Below are positions 17,847 through 26,791 of a DNA stretch of 64,000 nucleotides, in pieces. The first letter of the stretch is position 1. Each line of letters begins with the position of its first letter. A program made the position numbers and the translations under genes. The stretch covers positions 186,001 through 250,000 of the forward strand of contig JAGBEJ010000002.1 in the NCBI GenBank assembly GCA_017937025.1, given 5' to 3'. Under the pieces are notes generated by a model that was not told where the DNA came from, searched no databases, and saw only the letters and a program-made list of their open reading frames with translations. The stretch is from Paludibacteraceae bacterium. Lineage in GTDB: Bacteria; Bacteroidota; Bacteroidia; Bacteroidales; Paludibacteraceae.

Positions 17847-19772
17847 ATGGATACTAATTTACTGATAGCACTGATTATCCTGCTTATCCCGGCATTCAAC
17901 TTTCTGTTATTGGGATTGTGCGGAGTCAAAATGTCGCATAAGACGGCAGGCGTTATAGGAACAACTGGACTTGGAATCGTAACTATACTGTCTTACGTCT
18001 CAGCATTCAACTATTTTCTTGGTTACGGCAAGGTGGACGGCGTATATAAAGCGCTGAGCGGTTCATTCCAATGGCTGTCGTTCAGCGACACGCTGCACAT
18101 AGACCTTGGACTGTATCTTGACCCGATTTCCGTGATGATGCTCGTTGTCATATCGACAGTGTCATTCATGGTTCACCTCTACTCTAACGGCTATATGCAC
18201 GGTGAGAGAGGTTTCCAGAGATATTACGCGTTCCTTTCGTTGTTTACATTCTCAATGCTCGGACTCGTAGTCGCTACCAACATATTCCAGATGTACATAT
18301 TCTGGGAGCTCGTGGGAGTTTCGTCTTACCTGCTCATCGGATTCTACTACACTAAGGCATCGGCTGTGCTCGCGGCAAAGAAGGCATTCATCGTGACAAG
18401 ATTCGCCGACCTCGGCATGTTGCTCGGTATTCTTGTGCTTTCATTCTACACAGACACATTCGATTTCGACACACTTAACAGCACTGGTTTCCAGGAAAGC
18501 CTCAAATCAGTTGGCGCGACATTCATGGGCGCATCAGTATTCACTTGGGCTACTGCCTTGATATTCATCGGAGGCGCAGGAAAGTCTGCTATGCTCCCAT
18601 TACATATCTGGCTGCCTGACGCAATGGAAGGTCCTACACCTGTATCAGCATTGATACACGCAGCAACAATGGTTGTAGCTGGTGTTTTTCTTGTAGCAAG
18701 ACTTTTCCCATTCTACTTCAATATGACTCCGGAAGTGCTGACCGGCATCGCATACATCGGAGCGCTGACTTCACTTTACGCAGCAGTTGTTGCTTGCGCA
18801 CAGACCGACATAAAGAGAGTCTTGGCATTCTCGACAATATCTCAGATTGCTTACATGATGGTTGCATTGGGCGTGTCTAAGCTCGGCGGTCATGATGGAT
18901 TGGGTTACATGGCTTCCATGTTCCACCTCTTCACACACGCATTCTTCAAGGCTTGCTTGTTCCTCTGCGCTGGTGCGGTGATTCACACAATCGGTTCCAA
19001 CGAGATGGACAAGATGGGCAGTCTGCGCAAGTACATGCCTATCACACACATAACATTCCTTATAGCGTGTCTCGCTATCGCAGGCATACCTCCATTCTCA
19101 GGTTTCTTCTCGAAAGACGAGATTCTGGTAGCCGCATTCGAGGAAGACAAGGTTCTGTTCTTCTGTCAGTGGTTCGTTGCCGGACTGACAGCGTTCTACA
19201 TGTTCAGACTCTACTACGGAATATTCTGGGGCGAGAACAAGAACTACGGAGAGCATACGCCTCACGAGGCACCTTTGAACATGACTCTCCCACTCATAAT
19301 ACTCGCTGCCCTGACCTGTTTCACAGGCTTCTTGCCATTCTCTGAGCTGGTTACATCAGACGGCAAGGCATTTGAAATCCACACAGAATGGATTGTCGCT
19401 ATACCAAGTGTTTTGGTCGGCGTAATCGGCATCGCTGTGGCAACACTCATGTACAAGAACAAGTCAACAGTGCCAGACAAGATCACAAGCTCTATAAAGG
19501 GATTCTACGTTGCGGCAAAGAACAGATTCTACTTCGACGAGGTTTACATGTTCGTGACAAAGAAAATCATATTCAAGGCAATATGCGGCCCTATCGCTTG
19601 GTTCGACCGACACATCATCGACGGATTCATGGATTTCCAGGCTTGGTGGAGCAACGCTCTGTCGTTCAGAATCAGAGGATTCCAGTCTGGTAGCATGCAA
19701 ACATACATCGGAGTGTTCATCACTTCAATACTCGTGATTTCTGCGATAATCATAGCATACGTTTTAATTTAA
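17847..19772 (+). CDS. nuoL: NADH-quinone oxidoreductase subunit L
   Basis: Largest antiporter-like proton-pumping subunit. 641 residues with about sixteen hydrophobic helices including the C-terminal lateral-helix region. Conserved blocks: FWELVGVSSYLLIGFYY, GKSAMLPLHIWLPDAMEGPTPVSALIHAATMV and HLFTHAFFKACLFLCAG, with key lysine and histidine residues. It begins 27 bases after nuoK. Confidence 0.97.
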   Translation: MDTNLLIALIILLIPAFNFLLLGLCGVKMSHKTAGVIGTTGLGIVTILSYVSAFNYFLGYGKVDGVYKALSGSFQWLSFSDTLHIDLGLYLDPISVMMLVVISTVSFMVHLYSNGYMHGERGFQRYYAFLSLFTFSMLGLVVATNIFQMYIFWELVGVSSYLLIGFYYTKASAVLAAKKAFIVTRFADLGMLLGILVLSFYTDTFDFDTLNSTGFQESLKSVGATFMGASVFTWATALIFIGGAGKSAMLPLHIWLPDAMEGPTPVSALIHAATMVVAGVFLVARLFPFYFNMTPEVLTGIAYIGALTSLYAAVVACAQTDIKRVLAFSTISQIAYMMVALGVSKLGGHDGLGYMASMFHLFTHAFFKACLFLCAGAVIHTIGSNEMDKMGSLRKYMPITHITFLIACLAIAGIPPFSGFFSKDEILVAAFEEDKVLFFCQWFVAGLTAFYMFRLYYGIFWGENKNYGEHTPHEAPLNMTLPLIILAALTCFTGFLPFSELVTSDGKAFEIHTEWIVAIPSVLVGVIGIAVATLMYKNKSTVPDKITSSIKGFYVAAKNRFYFDEVYMFVTKKIIFKAICGPIAWFDRHIIDGFMDFQAWWSNALSFRIRGFQSGSMQTYIGVFITSILVISAIIIAYVLI

Positions 19773-19797
19773 AAGCAACAATACAACATACAGTTAT

Positions 19798-21279
19798 ATG
19801 AATTTCTTATATCTTTTCGTAATTGTACCACTGTTAATGATGGCTTGCGTAGCAGTCAGCAAAGACGCTACAACCATCAAGAGAATCATGGCTGTGGGCT
19901 CAGGCATCCAGCTCGTACTCTCTTTCGTGCTTCTGGCATGGTTTGTCGATTTGCGCTCAAGCGGCGTGGAGGATGCCATGTTGTTCCGTTCGGACCTTGT
20001 CTGGTATCCAGACCTCGACATACAGATGTCATTGGGTGTGGACGGCATCTCAGTCCTTATGATTGTATTGTCGGCTATCATAGTCTTCACTGGCTCTATG
20101 ACATCATGGGCTATGCAAGACAAGGTGAAGGAATACTTCCTCTGGTTCCTGATGCTCTCTATCGGAGTATTCGGATTCTTCATCACAGTTGACCTCTTCG
20201 CGATGTTCATGTTCTATGAGATCGCCCTTATCCCAATGTACCTGCTCATCGGTGTATGGGGAACAGGAAAGAAGGAATACTCAGCAATGAAACTTACGCT
20301 GATGCTCATGGGAGGCTCGGCATTCCTGCTTCTCGGCATACTCGGAATCTATTTCTTCTCTGGCGCCGAGACAATGAACCTTCTCGAGATAGCAAAACAC
20401 GGAGTCGAGAAATCGGCACAGAACTGGCTGTTCCCAGTGACATTCCTGGGATTCGGCGTTCTTGGCGCTTTGTTCCCATTCCACACATGGTCGCCTGACG
20501 GTCACGCATCAGCGCCTACCGCAGTGTCAATGCTCCACGCCGGTGTGCTTATGAAGCTTGGAGGATACGGCTGCTTGAGAGTTGCCATCTTCCTTATGCC
20601 AGAAGGCGCCGAGGCATACACTACTCTATTCCTTGTACTCACAGGCATATCGGTTCTTTACGGAGCCTTGGGAGCCATCGCACAGACAGACCTCAAATAC
20701 ATCAACGCATACTCGTCGGTTAGCCACTGCGGCATGGTATTGTTCGGAATCCTGATGATAAACAAGACTGCAATGACAGGTGCTGCAATGCAGATGCTCT
20801 CACACGGATTGATGACAGCATTATTCTTCTGTCTCATCGGAGGCATATACGGCAGAACGCACACAAGAGAGATTTCCCAGATGGGCGGTTTGGCGAGAAT
20901 CATGCCATTCATGGCTGTATGCTGGGTAATCGCGGCAATGGCGAACTTAGGTCTGCCTGGATTGAGCGGCTTCGTTTCAGAAATGAACATATTCGTTGGT
21001 TCGTTCCAGCATCCTGACACATTCCACCGAGTAATCACAATCATCGCTTGCTGCTCTATCGTAGTGACTGCGGTTTACCAGTTGCGAGTTGTAGGCAAGA
21101 TACACTTCGGCGAAGTGGTAAACGAGCATCATAAGGAACTGACCGACGCCACATGGTATGAGAGAGTGTCAGCTGTAACTCTGATACTTTTCATTGCGGC
21201 TATCGGCTGTCTCCCATTCATCCCAATGGATATAATAGACGACAGTCTGTTCAACATGTTCCCTGCTTTCGCAAACTAA
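19798..21279 (+). CDS. nuoM: NADH-quinone oxidoreductase subunit M
   Basis: Second antiporter-like proton-pumping subunit; 493 residues, fourteen helices expected. Conserved glutamate in MFMFYEIALIPMYLLIG, and FPFHTWSPDGHASAPTAVSMLHAGVLMKLGGYG with the pumping lysine. 25 bases after nuoL. Confidence 0.97.
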   Translation: MNFLYLFVIVPLLMMACVAVSKDATTIKRIMAVGSGIQLVLSFVLLAWFVDLRSSGVEDAMLFRSDLVWYPDLDIQMSLGVDGISVLMIVLSAIIVFTGSMTSWAMQDKVKEYFLWFLMLSIGVFGFFITVDLFAMFMFYEIALIPMYLLIGVWGTGKKEYSAMKLTLMLMGGSAFLLLGILGIYFFSGAETMNLLEIAKHGVEKSAQNWLFPVTFLGFGVLGALFPFHTWSPDGHASAPTAVSMLHAGVLMKLGGYGCLRVAIFLMPEGAEAYTTLFLVLTGISVLYGALGAIAQTDLKYINAYSSVSHCGMVLFGILMINKTAMTGAAMQMLSHGLMTALFFCLIGGIYGRTHTREISQMGGLARIMPFMAVCWVIAAMANLGLPGLSGFVSEMNIFVGSFQHPDTFHRVITIIACCSIVVTAVYQLRVVGKIHFGEVVNEHHKELTDATWYERVSAVTLILFIAAIGCLPFIPMDIIDDSLFNMFPAFAN

Positions 21280-21312
21280 CCTGATAATAAAACAATAATT
21301 ACACTTATAGAT

Positions 21313-22746
21313 ATGAACTACTTAGAACAAGTAACATATATGAAACCAGAGATGCTTCTTCTGGCTCAGGTTGTGCTTCTTATACTTCTTGACCTGTTCT
21401 CTGGAAAGACCATTAAAAAGCAGTTCGACAACATCGCATGCGGATTGTTCATCGTATGCTCTGTGATATCCGCTCTGCCAGCCAACACAGGCGAGGCGTT
21501 CGGCGGCATGTTCACAACAACATCAATGACACAGATTGTCAAAGTCATACTCAACCTCGGAACAATACTTGTGTTCCTGCAGGCGAGAGTCTGGGCTAAC
21601 AACGAACAGACAAAGCACAAGCGTTCGGAAATCTACATACTCACATTGTCAACACTCATGGGTATGAACCTCATGATTTCTGCTGGACACTTCCTCTTGT
21701 TCTACCTCGGACTTGAGCTTGCGTCATTGCCATTGACAACTCTCATCGCATACAACAAATACGAGGAGACATCCATCGAAGCCGGCGCCAAGTTCGTACT
21801 TATCGCAGCATTCTCTTCAGGCATGATGCTTTTCGGTATCTCATTGTTCTATGGCGCAGTCGGCGCAGAAGGACTTTACTTCGACAGCATGTCAAAGTTA
21901 TTGAGCGCTACTCCACTGCAGCTTCTCGCACTGGTGTTCTTCTTGTCTGGTTTGGCATTCAAGATTTCGCTTGTGCCATTCCACCTTTGGACAGCAGACG
22001 TTTACCAAGGTGCGCCAACTAACGTATCAGCTTACCTTTCTGTAATATCAAAAGGCGCAGCAGTATTCGCTCTCATGTTCCTTACACTTAAGTTGTTCGG
22101 CAATATCTTCGAATACTGGCAGTACATTGTGGCAGCTCTTATCGTGCTGACTATCACAGTCGGTAACCTCTTCGCAATGCGCCAGACGAATGTCAAGAGA
22201 TTCCTCGGATTCTCTTCTATATCACAAGCCGGATACATAATGCTGGGCATGATGGGCATAGGCACAGGCGACCCAATGGGCATGACATCAGTTGTCTTCT
22301 ACCTGCTTGTTTACCTTGTGTCTAACATCGGTATATTCGCAGTTGTCTCAGTAATCGAGAACAACAGCAACAAACTGACAATATCTGACTACAACGGACT
22401 CTACAAGACTAATCCATACTTGAGCATAGCTATGATGCTGTTCTTGTTCTCGCTGGGTGGTATTCCTCCTTTCGCAGGATTCTTCTCTAAGTTCTTTGTA
22501 TTCATGTCGGCTGCAAACGACGGCTGGTATGTTCTCGACTTCATCGCATTGATTAACACTGTCATATCACTCTACTACTACCTCTTGATCGTGAAGGCAA
22601 TGTTCATCAACGAGAACGAGAATCCAATCGCAGCAATAAAGACAGACGGAGCCTCAAAGATTGGCTTGGCAGTATGTCTTGCCGGCACACTCGCGTTAGG
22701 AGTTTTCAGCGGGGTTTACACAGGACTCTCACAGTTCGCTTATTAA
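21313..22746 (+). CDS. nuoN: NADH-quinone oxidoreductase subunit N
   Basis: Third antiporter-like subunit; 477 residues. Recognised from FYLGLELASLPLTTLIAY, FKISLVPFHLWTADVYQGAPTNVSAYLSV and FSLGGIPPFAGFFSKFFVF. It ends the nuo block. No terminator is visible in the 25 bases before the phosphate symporter gene, so read-through is likely. Confidence 0.97.
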   Translation: MNYLEQVTYMKPEMLLLAQVVLLILLDLFSGKTIKKQFDNIACGLFIVCSVISALPANTGEAFGGMFTTTSMTQIVKVILNLGTILVFLQARVWANNEQTKHKRSEIYILTLSTLMGMNLMISAGHFLLFYLGLELASLPLTTLIAYNKYEETSIEAGAKFVLIAAFSSGMMLFGISLFYGAVGAEGLYFDSMSKLLSATPLQLLALVFFLSGLAFKISLVPFHLWTADVYQGAPTNVSAYLSVISKGAAVFALMFLTLKLFGNIFEYWQYIVAALIVLTITVGNLFAMRQTNVKRFLGFSSISQAGYIMLGMMGIGTGDPMGMTSVVFYLLVYLVSNIGIFAVVSVIENNSNKLTISDYNGLYKTNPYLSIAMMLFLFSLGGIPPFAGFFSKFFVFMSAANDGWYVLDFIALINTVISLYYYLLIVKAMFINENENPIAAIKTDGASKIGLAVCLAGTLALGVFSGVYTGLSQFAY

Positions 22747-22771
22747 AGCAAAGCCTCTAAAACCTTATTAG

Positions 22772-24463
22772 ATGACTTTCTCCATAACCACACTCCTCAC
22801 CTTCATTGGCTCATTAGGCTTGTTCCTATACGGAATGAAGCTGATGAGCGAGGCACTACAGAAAGTTGCAGGCAGCAAGATGCGCAGCATCCTGACTGCC
22901 ATGACCAGAAACCGCTTCATGGGCATACTAACAGGAGTGCTGGTCACTGCGATAATACAATCATCATCAGCTACGACTGTTATGGTGGTGAGCTTCGTAA
23001 ACGCTGGACTTATGACATTGTCACAGTCCATAGGCGTGATTATGGGAGCAAATATTGGAACCACCGTAACAGCGTGGATTATATCAGCGATAGGATTTAA
23101 AGTCGACATCGCCGCATTTGCCATACCTTTGTTTGCCATAGGTATGCCGCTGATATTCTCCAACAGGTCCAACCGCAAAAGCTACGGAGAGTTCATATTC
23201 GGATTCTCGTTCCTGTTCATGGGACTCAGCTTCCTTCAGAAGGGAGCCATAGACATGAACTTTGGAGAGGCTGTGGCGGATATGCTCGCACACATACAGG
23301 TATCAAGTTTCTTGAGCATACTGATGTTTGTGTTCGTCGGAGCTGTCGTAACCATGGTTGTGCAAGCGTCAGCAGCCACAATGGCTATCACCCTGATGCT
23401 CTTCGATATGCACATTCCTGGCTTCGGATTTGAACAGGCAGCCGCCCTCGCCATGGGACAGAACATAGGAACAACCATCACCGCATTCATGGCATCGCTC
23501 ACCGCCAATACCCAAGCACGTCGAGCAGCTCTGGCGCACATGTTCTTCAACGTATTCGGTGTCATAGTTGTGCTGATAATATTCTACCCTGCATGCGATG
23601 CTGTCAGCTGGTTTGTAAACACCTTTATGGGTGAGACAAACGAGATGTTCAAACTCTCAGCATTCCACACGGCATTCAATGTCTTTAATACATTGTTGTT
23701 AATCGGATTTGTCAAGCAAATAGAAAAATTCGTATGCAGAGTATTGCCACAGAAAGAGCAAGATGAAGAATACAGATTGCGCTTCATATCCTCAGGAATA
23801 CTCTCAACTGCAGAGTTGTCTATATTACAGGCACAGAAAGAAATATATGTCTATGCGCAGCGAGTGCAGAAAATGTTCGGCATGGTTAAGGACATGGACA
23901 AGGAGACAAACGAAGACAAATTTCTCAAACTATTTGAACGCATACAAAAGTACGAGAACATCTCGGACCGCATGGAGCTTGAAATAGCCAACTACCTCAA
24001 CAAAGTGAGCGAAGGACGACTCTCTAACGAAAGTAAGGGCAAAATACACAGGATGCTTAGAATTGTCTCTGAGATTGAATCCATCGCCGACTCCTGCGAC
24101 AACCTTTCCAGAGTGCTCGACCGCAAACGCCAAGGCAAGATTCAGTTCCTCCCTGAGATACAGTCATGTGTGGACAAGATGTACTCATTCCTTGACGAAG
24201 GACTTGCAGCAATGTTTGAAGTGCTTGACCTTATAAACGAGCCAAACATAGACACGTCTAAGTCAGAATCCATTGAAACGCAGATTAATCGCTATCGAGA
24301 CGAATTGAAAAGCAAGAACGTCACAGACGTCAATGCAAAAAAATACTCTTACGCAGACAGCGTTGTTTACATGGATTTAATAACAGAATGCGAGAAGATG
24401 GACGATTACATCGTGAACGTGGTGGAAGCCGTGTCCGAATACAAACCGACATCACAAAACTGA
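22772..24463 (+). CDS. Na+/phosphate symporter family protein with PhoU-like C-terminus
   Basis: Membrane transporter of the NptA/PNaS family. Two inverted Na_Pi_cotrans repeats carry the signature QSSSATTVMVV near residue 66 and QASAATMAITL near 200. A C-terminal cytosolic helical region from about residue 345 resembles PhoU domains (charged helices, many Glu/Lys). 563 residues is typical. Its position 25 bases after nuoN suggests co-transcription with complex I. The transported ion is inferred from the family. Confidence 0.92.
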   Translation: MTFSITTLLTFIGSLGLFLYGMKLMSEALQKVAGSKMRSILTAMTRNRFMGILTGVLVTAIIQSSSATTVMVVSFVNAGLMTLSQSIGVIMGANIGTTVTAWIISAIGFKVDIAAFAIPLFAIGMPLIFSNRSNRKSYGEFIFGFSFLFMGLSFLQKGAIDMNFGEAVADMLAHIQVSSFLSILMFVFVGAVVTMVVQASAATMAITLMLFDMHIPGFGFEQAAALAMGQNIGTTITAFMASLTANTQARRAALAHMFFNVFGVIVVLIIFYPACDAVSWFVNTFMGETNEMFKLSAFHTAFNVFNTLLLIGFVKQIEKFVCRVLPQKEQDEEYRLRFISSGILSTAELSILQAQKEIYVYAQRVQKMFGMVKDMDKETNEDKFLKLFERIQKYENISDRMELEIANYLNKVSEGRLSNESKGKIHRMLRIVSEIESIADSCDNLSRVLDRKRQGKIQFLPEIQSCVDKMYSFLDEGLAAMFEVLDLINEPNIDTSKSESIETQINRYRDELKSKNVTDVNAKKYSYADSVVYMDLITECEKMDDYIVNVVEAVSEYKPTSQN

Positions 24464-24492
24464 TACTTCTTCACAACATATACATATACAAA

Positions 24493-24528
24493 AAAAGAGG
24501 TTGGCATCATTGCCAACCTCTTTTATTT
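24493..24528. terminator. Bidirectional terminator
   Basis: Perfect stem AAAAGAGGTTGGCA / TGCCAACCTCTTTT (14 bp, loop TCAT), with T-runs on both strands. It ends the nuo-symporter transcript and the convergent ThiF-like gene. Confidence 0.92.
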
Positions 24529-24542
24529 ACGCAATCGCTTTG

Positions 24543-25256
24543 TCAAAGTCGAATCACCGTCGTCTGCATATCAAGCGCGTCGAGCAAGAACAGACGGTCG
24601 GTCAGCAGATGGTCGGTGAGTCCGACAAGATACTTTATAGCCTCGGTGGCTTGAATCGTGCCGAGAATACCCACTGCAGAGCCAAGCACCCCTATCGCCG
24701 AACAAGACTCCGCCTCGGCATTTGCCCTCGGAAAAATGTCACGATAAGTCGCAGTGCCTTCTATGTGCGTCATGACCTGTCCACGGAAACCCTCGATTCC
24801 GGCTATGCAGAACGGCTTGCCGCACTCCACACAGATGTCGTTGACCAAGTATTTGGTAGCAAAACTATCGGTGCACTCAAGCACAAAATCAGACTCCTCG
24901 ACAAATGCCTTGAGGTTCGCCTGCGAGGCTCTCTCCTCCACCACCCTGACATCAATCAAAGGGTTTATGGAAAGCATCTTCTCCTTGGCCGACTGGACTT
25001 TCGGACGGTCAATATCCTCAGTCGTGTGAATGACCTGCCGCTGAAGGTTTGACACATCCACTGTGTCATTGTCAAGCACTGTGATATGCCCGACACCAGC
25101 CGAAGCCAGATACAGCAAAACCGGAGAGCCAAGACCACCCGCGCCTATCACAAGAACATGCGCATTCTTAAGCCTCGTCTGTCCCTCTGCGCCAAAGCCT
25201 TTCAGCTTCATCTGCCGGGAATATCTCTTTAATTCTTCAGCTGATAAATCCATCAT
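24543..25256 (-). CDS. ThiF/MoeB/HesA-family adenylyltransferase
   Basis: E1-like enzyme that adenylates the C-terminus of a small ubiquitin-like sulfur carrier such as ThiS or MoaD. ATP loop GAGGLGS at residues 38-44, arginine finger in NLQRQVIHT, Mg-binding aspartate in ECTDSFATKYLVND, and the downstream ESCSAIGVLGSAVGILG block. The zinc-binding CxxC pairs of MoeB/ThiF are absent: the first is YRDIFP, and the protein stops before the second. No sulfur-carrier or thi/moa genes are nearby, so its partner is unknown. The start overlaps the stop of the small upstream gene by one base (TAATG). Confidence 0.88.
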   Translation of the reverse strand: MMDLSAEELKRYSRQMKLKGFGAEGQTRLKNAHVLVIGAGGLGSPVLLYLASAGVGHITVLDNDTVDVSNLQRQVIHTTEDIDRPKVQSAKEKMLSINPLIDVRVVEERASQANLKAFVEESDFVLECTDSFATKYLVNDICVECGKPFCIAGIEGFRGQVMTHIEGTATYRDIFPRANAEAESCSAIGVLGSAVGILGTIQATEAIKYLVGLTDHLLTDRLFLLDALDMQTTVIRL

Positions 25257-25417
25257 TAAAATATGCCCAAAGCCTTAAGCAAATCTATAATACCTGCTAC
25301 GACAATGACAAAACCGAGTATCTTGAATATCAATGACAAAGTCTTGTTCTTGAAAATGCCAGGCAGCAGACTTATAACCAAAGCACCGATAATGATAAGA
25401 ATAATAGCATGAATCAT
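25256..25417 (-). CDS. Small membrane protein of 53 residues
   Basis: Reads MIHAIILIIIGALVISLLPG... and ends ...GIIDLLKALGIF. Two hydrophobic helices (about residues 3-21 and 29-48) are joined by a short basic loop (FKNKT). The stop codon TAA shares its last A with the ATG of the ThiF-like gene, indicating translational coupling. A -7 element lies at 25446-25453. I do not recognise a family. Helix content, coupling and promoter support a real gene. Confidence 0.7.
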   Translation of the reverse strand: MIHAIILIIIGALVISLLPGIFKNKTLSLIFKILGFVIVVAGIIDLLKALGIF

Positions 25418-25445
25418 AGTAATAGGATTTTAAAAGTTAACTACA

Positions 25446-25453
25446 CAAAGTTA
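25446..25453 (-). promoter_or_regulatory. -7 promoter element for the small membrane protein/ThiF-like pair
   Basis: Minus-strand TAACTTTG, 28 bases before the ATG at 25417. Confidence 0.6.
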
Positions 25454-25494
25454 ACCTATTCTTCGCCACAAGACATTTTGTAATACAAAAAAAT

Positions 25495-25502
25495 TATATT
25501 TG
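25495..25502 (+). promoter_or_regulatory. -7 promoter element for the membrane/coiled-coil protein
   Basis: TATATTTG. It overlaps a GTG at 25502 that could otherwise be taken as the start, and lies 20 bases before the ATG at 25523, which I use instead. Confidence 0.6.
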
Positions 25503-25522
25503 TGAATATAAACACTCTGATT

Positions 25523-26026
25523 ATGGCAACAGGCGTAATATTAAGTTTACCACATTTTATGCGTGGCAATGGCGAAATCATCATCTTTGGAATAATTGCT
25601 TGCGTTATAACAATCGCTGTGTTTTACGCTTGGCTGGGCAATATATGCAAAAGCATACAGCTGCTCTCACAGAAAAACGAAGGTCCGTCATGCTTGCTTA
25701 TTGCAATAATCTGGATACCAATACTGACATTTTGCCTAATCGCCATAGGCGCAGCGTCTGACCAATGGGATATGGCTGAGATCGGAATCATACTAACATT
25801 CTTTTCCGCCCCGGTAACATTGCTGATTGAGACGATTGTCATAATCGTAAAGAAACAAAGACTCAAGAAACTGTTGGCGCAATGGGAAGAGGCGAAACAG
25901 CAAATAGAAAAAGCGACAGAGATTAGGACGCCAATAGATGTGAATGGCTTAGTTGAGGAGAACGAGGATTTAAAAACACGTATCGAAGAACTCGAAGGGC
26001 GAATAGAAGAACTTGAAGACAGATAA
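25523..26026 (+). CDS. Membrane protein with C-terminal coiled coil, unknown function
   Basis: 167 residues from the ATG at 25523. Three to four hydrophobic helices occupy roughly residues 1-110 (IIIFGIIACVITIAVFYAW, LLIAIIWIPILTFCLIAIG, IGIILTFFSAPVTLLIETIVIIV). A basic stretch KKQRLKK and a charged heptad-rich coiled coil follow to the end (VEENEDLKTRIEELEGRIEE), presumably cytosolic. No family recognised. The GTG at 25502 lies inside the -7 element, so the longer reading is unlikely. Monocistronic, with its own promoter and terminator. Confidence 0.7.
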   Translation: MATGVILSLPHFMRGNGEIIIFGIIACVITIAVFYAWLGNICKSIQLLSQKNEGPSCLLIAIIWIPILTFCLIAIGAASDQWDMAEIGIILTFFSAPVTLLIETIVIIVKKQRLKKLLAQWEEAKQQIEKATEIRTPIDVNGLVEENEDLKTRIEELEGRIEELEDR

Positions 26027-26028
26027 AA

Positions 26029-26064
26029 AAACAGCGGACGGGAATCAATCCTCGTCCGCTGTTT
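26029..26064. terminator. Bidirectional terminator shared by two convergent genes
   Basis: AAACAGCGGACG / CGTCCGCTGTTT, 12-bp perfect stem. It overlaps the 3' end of the minus-strand gene and follows the plus-strand gene by a few bases. Confidence 0.85.
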
Positions 26065-26245
26065 TCTCGTTCAGAAGTTCTTCCGATTCCGCACTTAGGC
26101 CGAACCGGCGCATCTTCTCCTCCGGCGACAACGCGTTCAGTTCCGCAGTCAGACGCTCGTCATCCTCCTTGGCCTGCTTCCACAATTCGTCGAATCTCTC
26201 GTCAGTCATTGGACCTTCAAATTCCTTTCCGTCTATGATTATCAT
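26045..26245 (-). CDS. Small acidic protein of 66 residues, unknown
   Basis: Charged, helical, no signal or membrane segment: MIIIDGKEFEGPMTDERFDELWKQ at the start, then a Glu/Leu-rich helix and ESEELLNEKTADED at the end. Supported by a -7 element 20 bases upstream (26265-26272) and a terminator at its end. No family recognised. Confidence 0.6.
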   Translation of the reverse strand: MIIIDGKEFEGPMTDERFDELWKQAKEDDERLTAELNALSPEEKMRRFGLSAESEELLNEKTADED

Positions 26246-26264
26246 GTCTGCTTTTTTTATTGCG

Positions 26265-26272
26265 CAAACTTA
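26265..26272 (-). promoter_or_regulatory. -7 promoter element for the 66-residue protein
   Basis: Minus-strand TAAGTTTG, 20 bases before the ATG at 26245. Confidence 0.55.
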
Positions 26273-26461
26273 ATCGTTTTCATCCAAAGGACATTAATAA
26301 AAACCGACATTATTGACATTAACGACGAATATCATTGCTATAAAAAATGCACAGTATCAACAAAACTCACCGCTAATAATCCACTTTAGCAGGCAAAGTC
26401 TTGATTTTTTTCTCAAAAAACATCATCTTTATGTTCCATTCCATTATAAAAACCTACTATT

Positions 26462-26770
26462 ATGGAGAAGACTTACAAAACACCTCACATCATATATCTT
26501 GAGGCTGGCGACAAACTGCCAATGGATATAAAGGACCTCCCAATATGCCACCACGACTATGAAAAGAGCGAAGGCGGAGAAGATGTCTATCACATAACGT
26601 TCGAGGACGGCGAGAAAGGCACCATATACGGAGAGACGTTCGCGTACAACCTGTACCATTTCATAGACACAAAAGACTTCAGACATACATACAAGAAAAT
26701 AAAGAAAGCTGTTTTCGCGTTATATGTATATCTGAAATACAACACGATAATTCCAGAAGACGAGTTTTAA
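26462..26770 (+). CDS. Hypothetical protein of 102 residues
   Basis: Soluble, mixed charge and aromatic-rich (IIYLEAGDKLPMDIKDLP, EDVYHITFEDGEKGTIYGE). No signal peptide or recognised domain. It is followed after 21 bases by the large membrane protein gene, then by a secreted protein gene after 3 bases, so the three form an apparent operon. I see no TAnnTTTG element upstream. Confidence 0.65.
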   Translation: MEKTYKTPHIIYLEAGDKLPMDIKDLPICHHDYEKSEGGEDVYHITFEDGEKGTIYGETFAYNLYHFIDTKDFRHTYKKIKKAVFALYVYLKYNTIIPEDEF

Positions 26771-26791
26771 CCGCACTAATTAATTATCTGT

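Noticed and set aside
25502..25522. GTG start seven codons upstream for the coiled-coil membrane protein
   Set aside because: The GTG overlaps the -7 element TATATTTG; the ATG at 25523 has normal spacing.
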